A stretch of 64,000 nucleotides of DNA from assembly GCA_016794505.1 (NCBI GenBank), contig JAEUJZ010000074.1:137389-201388 (forward strand), written 5' to 3'. This DNA comes from Myxococcales bacterium. Its GTDB lineage: Bacteria; Myxococcota_A; Polyangia; Palsa-1104; JAEUJZ01. Positions 63,194 to 64,000 of this stretch are shown piece after piece. The notes under the pieces are model-generated. The model saw only the letters and a list, made by a program, of their open reading frames with translations. It was not told where the DNA came from and searched no databases. How positions within the stretch are numbered: position 1 is the first letter of the stretch; the number at the start of each line of letters is the position of its first letter. The position numbers were made by a program, and so were the translations under genes.

Positions 63194-63709
63194 ATGAACC
63201 CCCTGCAAACCCCGCTGTTTCTTGGCTGTCTTGCCGTCGCGGCCTGTAGCTCGCGCATGGTCAGCACGGCCGCCACCCCACCCAAGGGAGCCATGTCCAG
63301 CGCTGTCTCGATCGATGCCCAAACACACGCCGTGCTGCCTAGCGCCGACGTTGTCTTCATCGGCGAAGTTCTGGCGCTACATGCGTCCCCAGGAATCTGG
63401 AGCGGCCGCGCTATCGCCTATCAGCGTGTCGAGTACCATGTTCTGCGCGTCTTCAAGTCCAGTCCCAAGATTCCCACCATCGGGAAAATCGCGATCCTGC
63501 ACCCGATCATCGCGCGCAGCCCGACCGCCGATCTCAGCGAGCCGCGCCTGCACCCAGAGCGATTCCGAGTGGGCACACACCTGCTGATCGCGGCCAAGCT
63601 CGACGAAGATGACGGGGCGGTGCAAGCGGTAGATGCTGACCGCTCTGCATCCGCGTGGAACGAGGGCTGGCTGAGCGAGGTGGAGCGGACCCTACGGGAG
63701 CAGCAGTAA
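63194..63709 (+). CDS. Small lipoprotein of unknown function
   Basis: 171 residues with an N-terminal lipoprotein signal (LGCLAVAACSS). The mature part (ADVVFIGEVLAL ... YHVLRVFKSSPKIPTIGKI ... FRVGTHLLIAAKLDE) is a beta-rich domain resembling the TIMP/NTR-like or OB-type folds of small bacterial lipoproteins of the pattern 'ADVVFIGEV ... V.KVFKG'. No enzymatic motif is seen. It starts 35 bp after the remnant frame on the same strand. Confidence 0.7.
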   Translation: MNPLQTPLFLGCLAVAACSSRMVSTAATPPKGAMSSAVSIDAQTHAVLPSADVVFIGEVLALHASPGIWSGRAIAYQRVEYHVLRVFKSSPKIPTIGKIAILHPIIARSPTADLSEPRLHPERFRVGTHLLIAAKLDEDDGAVQAVDADRSASAWNEGWLSEVERTLREQQ

Positions 63710-63820
63710 TCGCGAGGGCAGAGGAGTCCTAAGTTCTGTCATCGCCACCCGGCAGGACCTCGATTTCTTCTGAACCCAGGGCGCAAGTGATCGACCCCGG
63801 CAACGGTTGCACATCCCGCT

Positions 63821-64000
63821 TCAACTCAGTTGCTCGGCGTACTCCGCATCCGGCAAGACCGCGCCCAGATCCAGCGCCGCACCAAGTCGACGCTGCACCA
63901 TCCGCGTGATTGGCGGTTTCAATCGGAGCGTCCGCCAACCGTTCCTGATCGCGGGAGCTAACCCCCAGAGGTAATGTCCGCCGCACCAAGCCTGCGACGT
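63821..64000 (-). CDS. C-terminal end of a hypothetical protein (cut by window edge)
   Basis: A minus-strand frame open to the right window edge, with 59 codons before TGA. The last part reads LKPPITRMVQRRLGAALDLG and ends in VLPDAEYAEQLS. Third-position G/C is high, supporting coding. No family is recognised from the fragment, and it could itself be a remnant. Confidence 0.45.
   Translation of the reverse strand, partial: TSQAWCGGHYLWGLAPAIRNGWRTLRLKPPITRMVQRRLGAALDLGAVLPDAEYAEQLS

Noticed and set aside
1..64000. CRISPR arrays, rRNA, tRNA and insertion sequences
   Set aside because: None seen by eye: no regularly spaced repeats, no cloverleaf near the integrase, and no transposase apart from the tyrosine recombinase.

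Overview
The window is GC-rich DNA (roughly two thirds G+C by eye, with strong G/C preference at third codon positions) from what looks like a myxobacterium or close relative (Myxococcota). The pointers are a large Ser/Thr kinase with HEAT-like repeats, a PEGA-domain partner, several Cys-anchored lipoproteins with VWA, FG-GAP or cytochrome domains, and a hybrid PKS/NRPS locus. This placement is inference; no rRNA or tRNA gene is visible.

Layout. 1-20,628 holds ordinary and accessory genes: the end of a chemotaxis receptor, a DHH phosphoesterase, a cytochrome-c/propeller lipoprotein, a VWA lipoprotein, a pseudokinase-kinase-HEAT membrane protein with a PEGA partner, a propeller-type lipoprotein, a GlsB/YeaQ membrane protein, a tyrosine recombinase, a short stand-alone LanM-like (DUF4135) protein, inorganic pyrophosphatase, an FG-GAP protein and an MFS-like permease.

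20,911-45,530 is a three-gene, head-to-tail assembly line: FAAL-ACP-KS-AT-DH-ER-KR-ACP, then KS-AT-DH-ER-KR-ACP, then KS-AT-DH-KR-ACP-C-A-PCP-TE. It should activate a fatty acid as acyl-AMP, extend it by one methylmalonyl and two malonyl units, join one amino acid and release an N-acyl amino acid/lipopeptide. Facing it from 54,248 down to 45,543 is a minus-strand set: two FtsX/MacB-type permeases, a GT87-type membrane glycosyltransferase, a DRE-TIM metallolyase, an acyltransferase-3 protein, GDP-mannose 4,6-dehydratase and a family-1 glycosyltransferase. The two sets end 12 bp apart and probably make, decorate and export one glycolipopeptide.

54,856-62,194 (minus strand) is the most striking region. 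It encodes a SIR2-like protein with an EAD-like middle and a degenerate STAND-like C-terminus, a MoxR AAA+ ATPase, a 1044-residue membrane protein with a degenerate vWA-like domain and a C-terminal FGE/SUMF1-fold (FGS) domain, and a second membrane-anchored FGS protein. Together these look like an NTP-dependent conflict (defence) system. The last 114 bp of both FGS genes match nearly base for base except at first and second codon positions (20 of 22 differences), whereas the body of the same domains differs mainly at synonymous sites. That is the signature of variable repeats written by a diversity-generating retroelement (DGR). No template repeat, Avd or reverse transcriptase gene is evident in the window, so the machinery would lie elsewhere. 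Both FGS domains lack the catalytic cysteines of true formylglycine-generating enzymes, which suits a variable ligand-binding role.

62,781-64,000 holds a decayed C-terminal fragment of a large protein, a small lipoprotein and a gene cut by the window edge.
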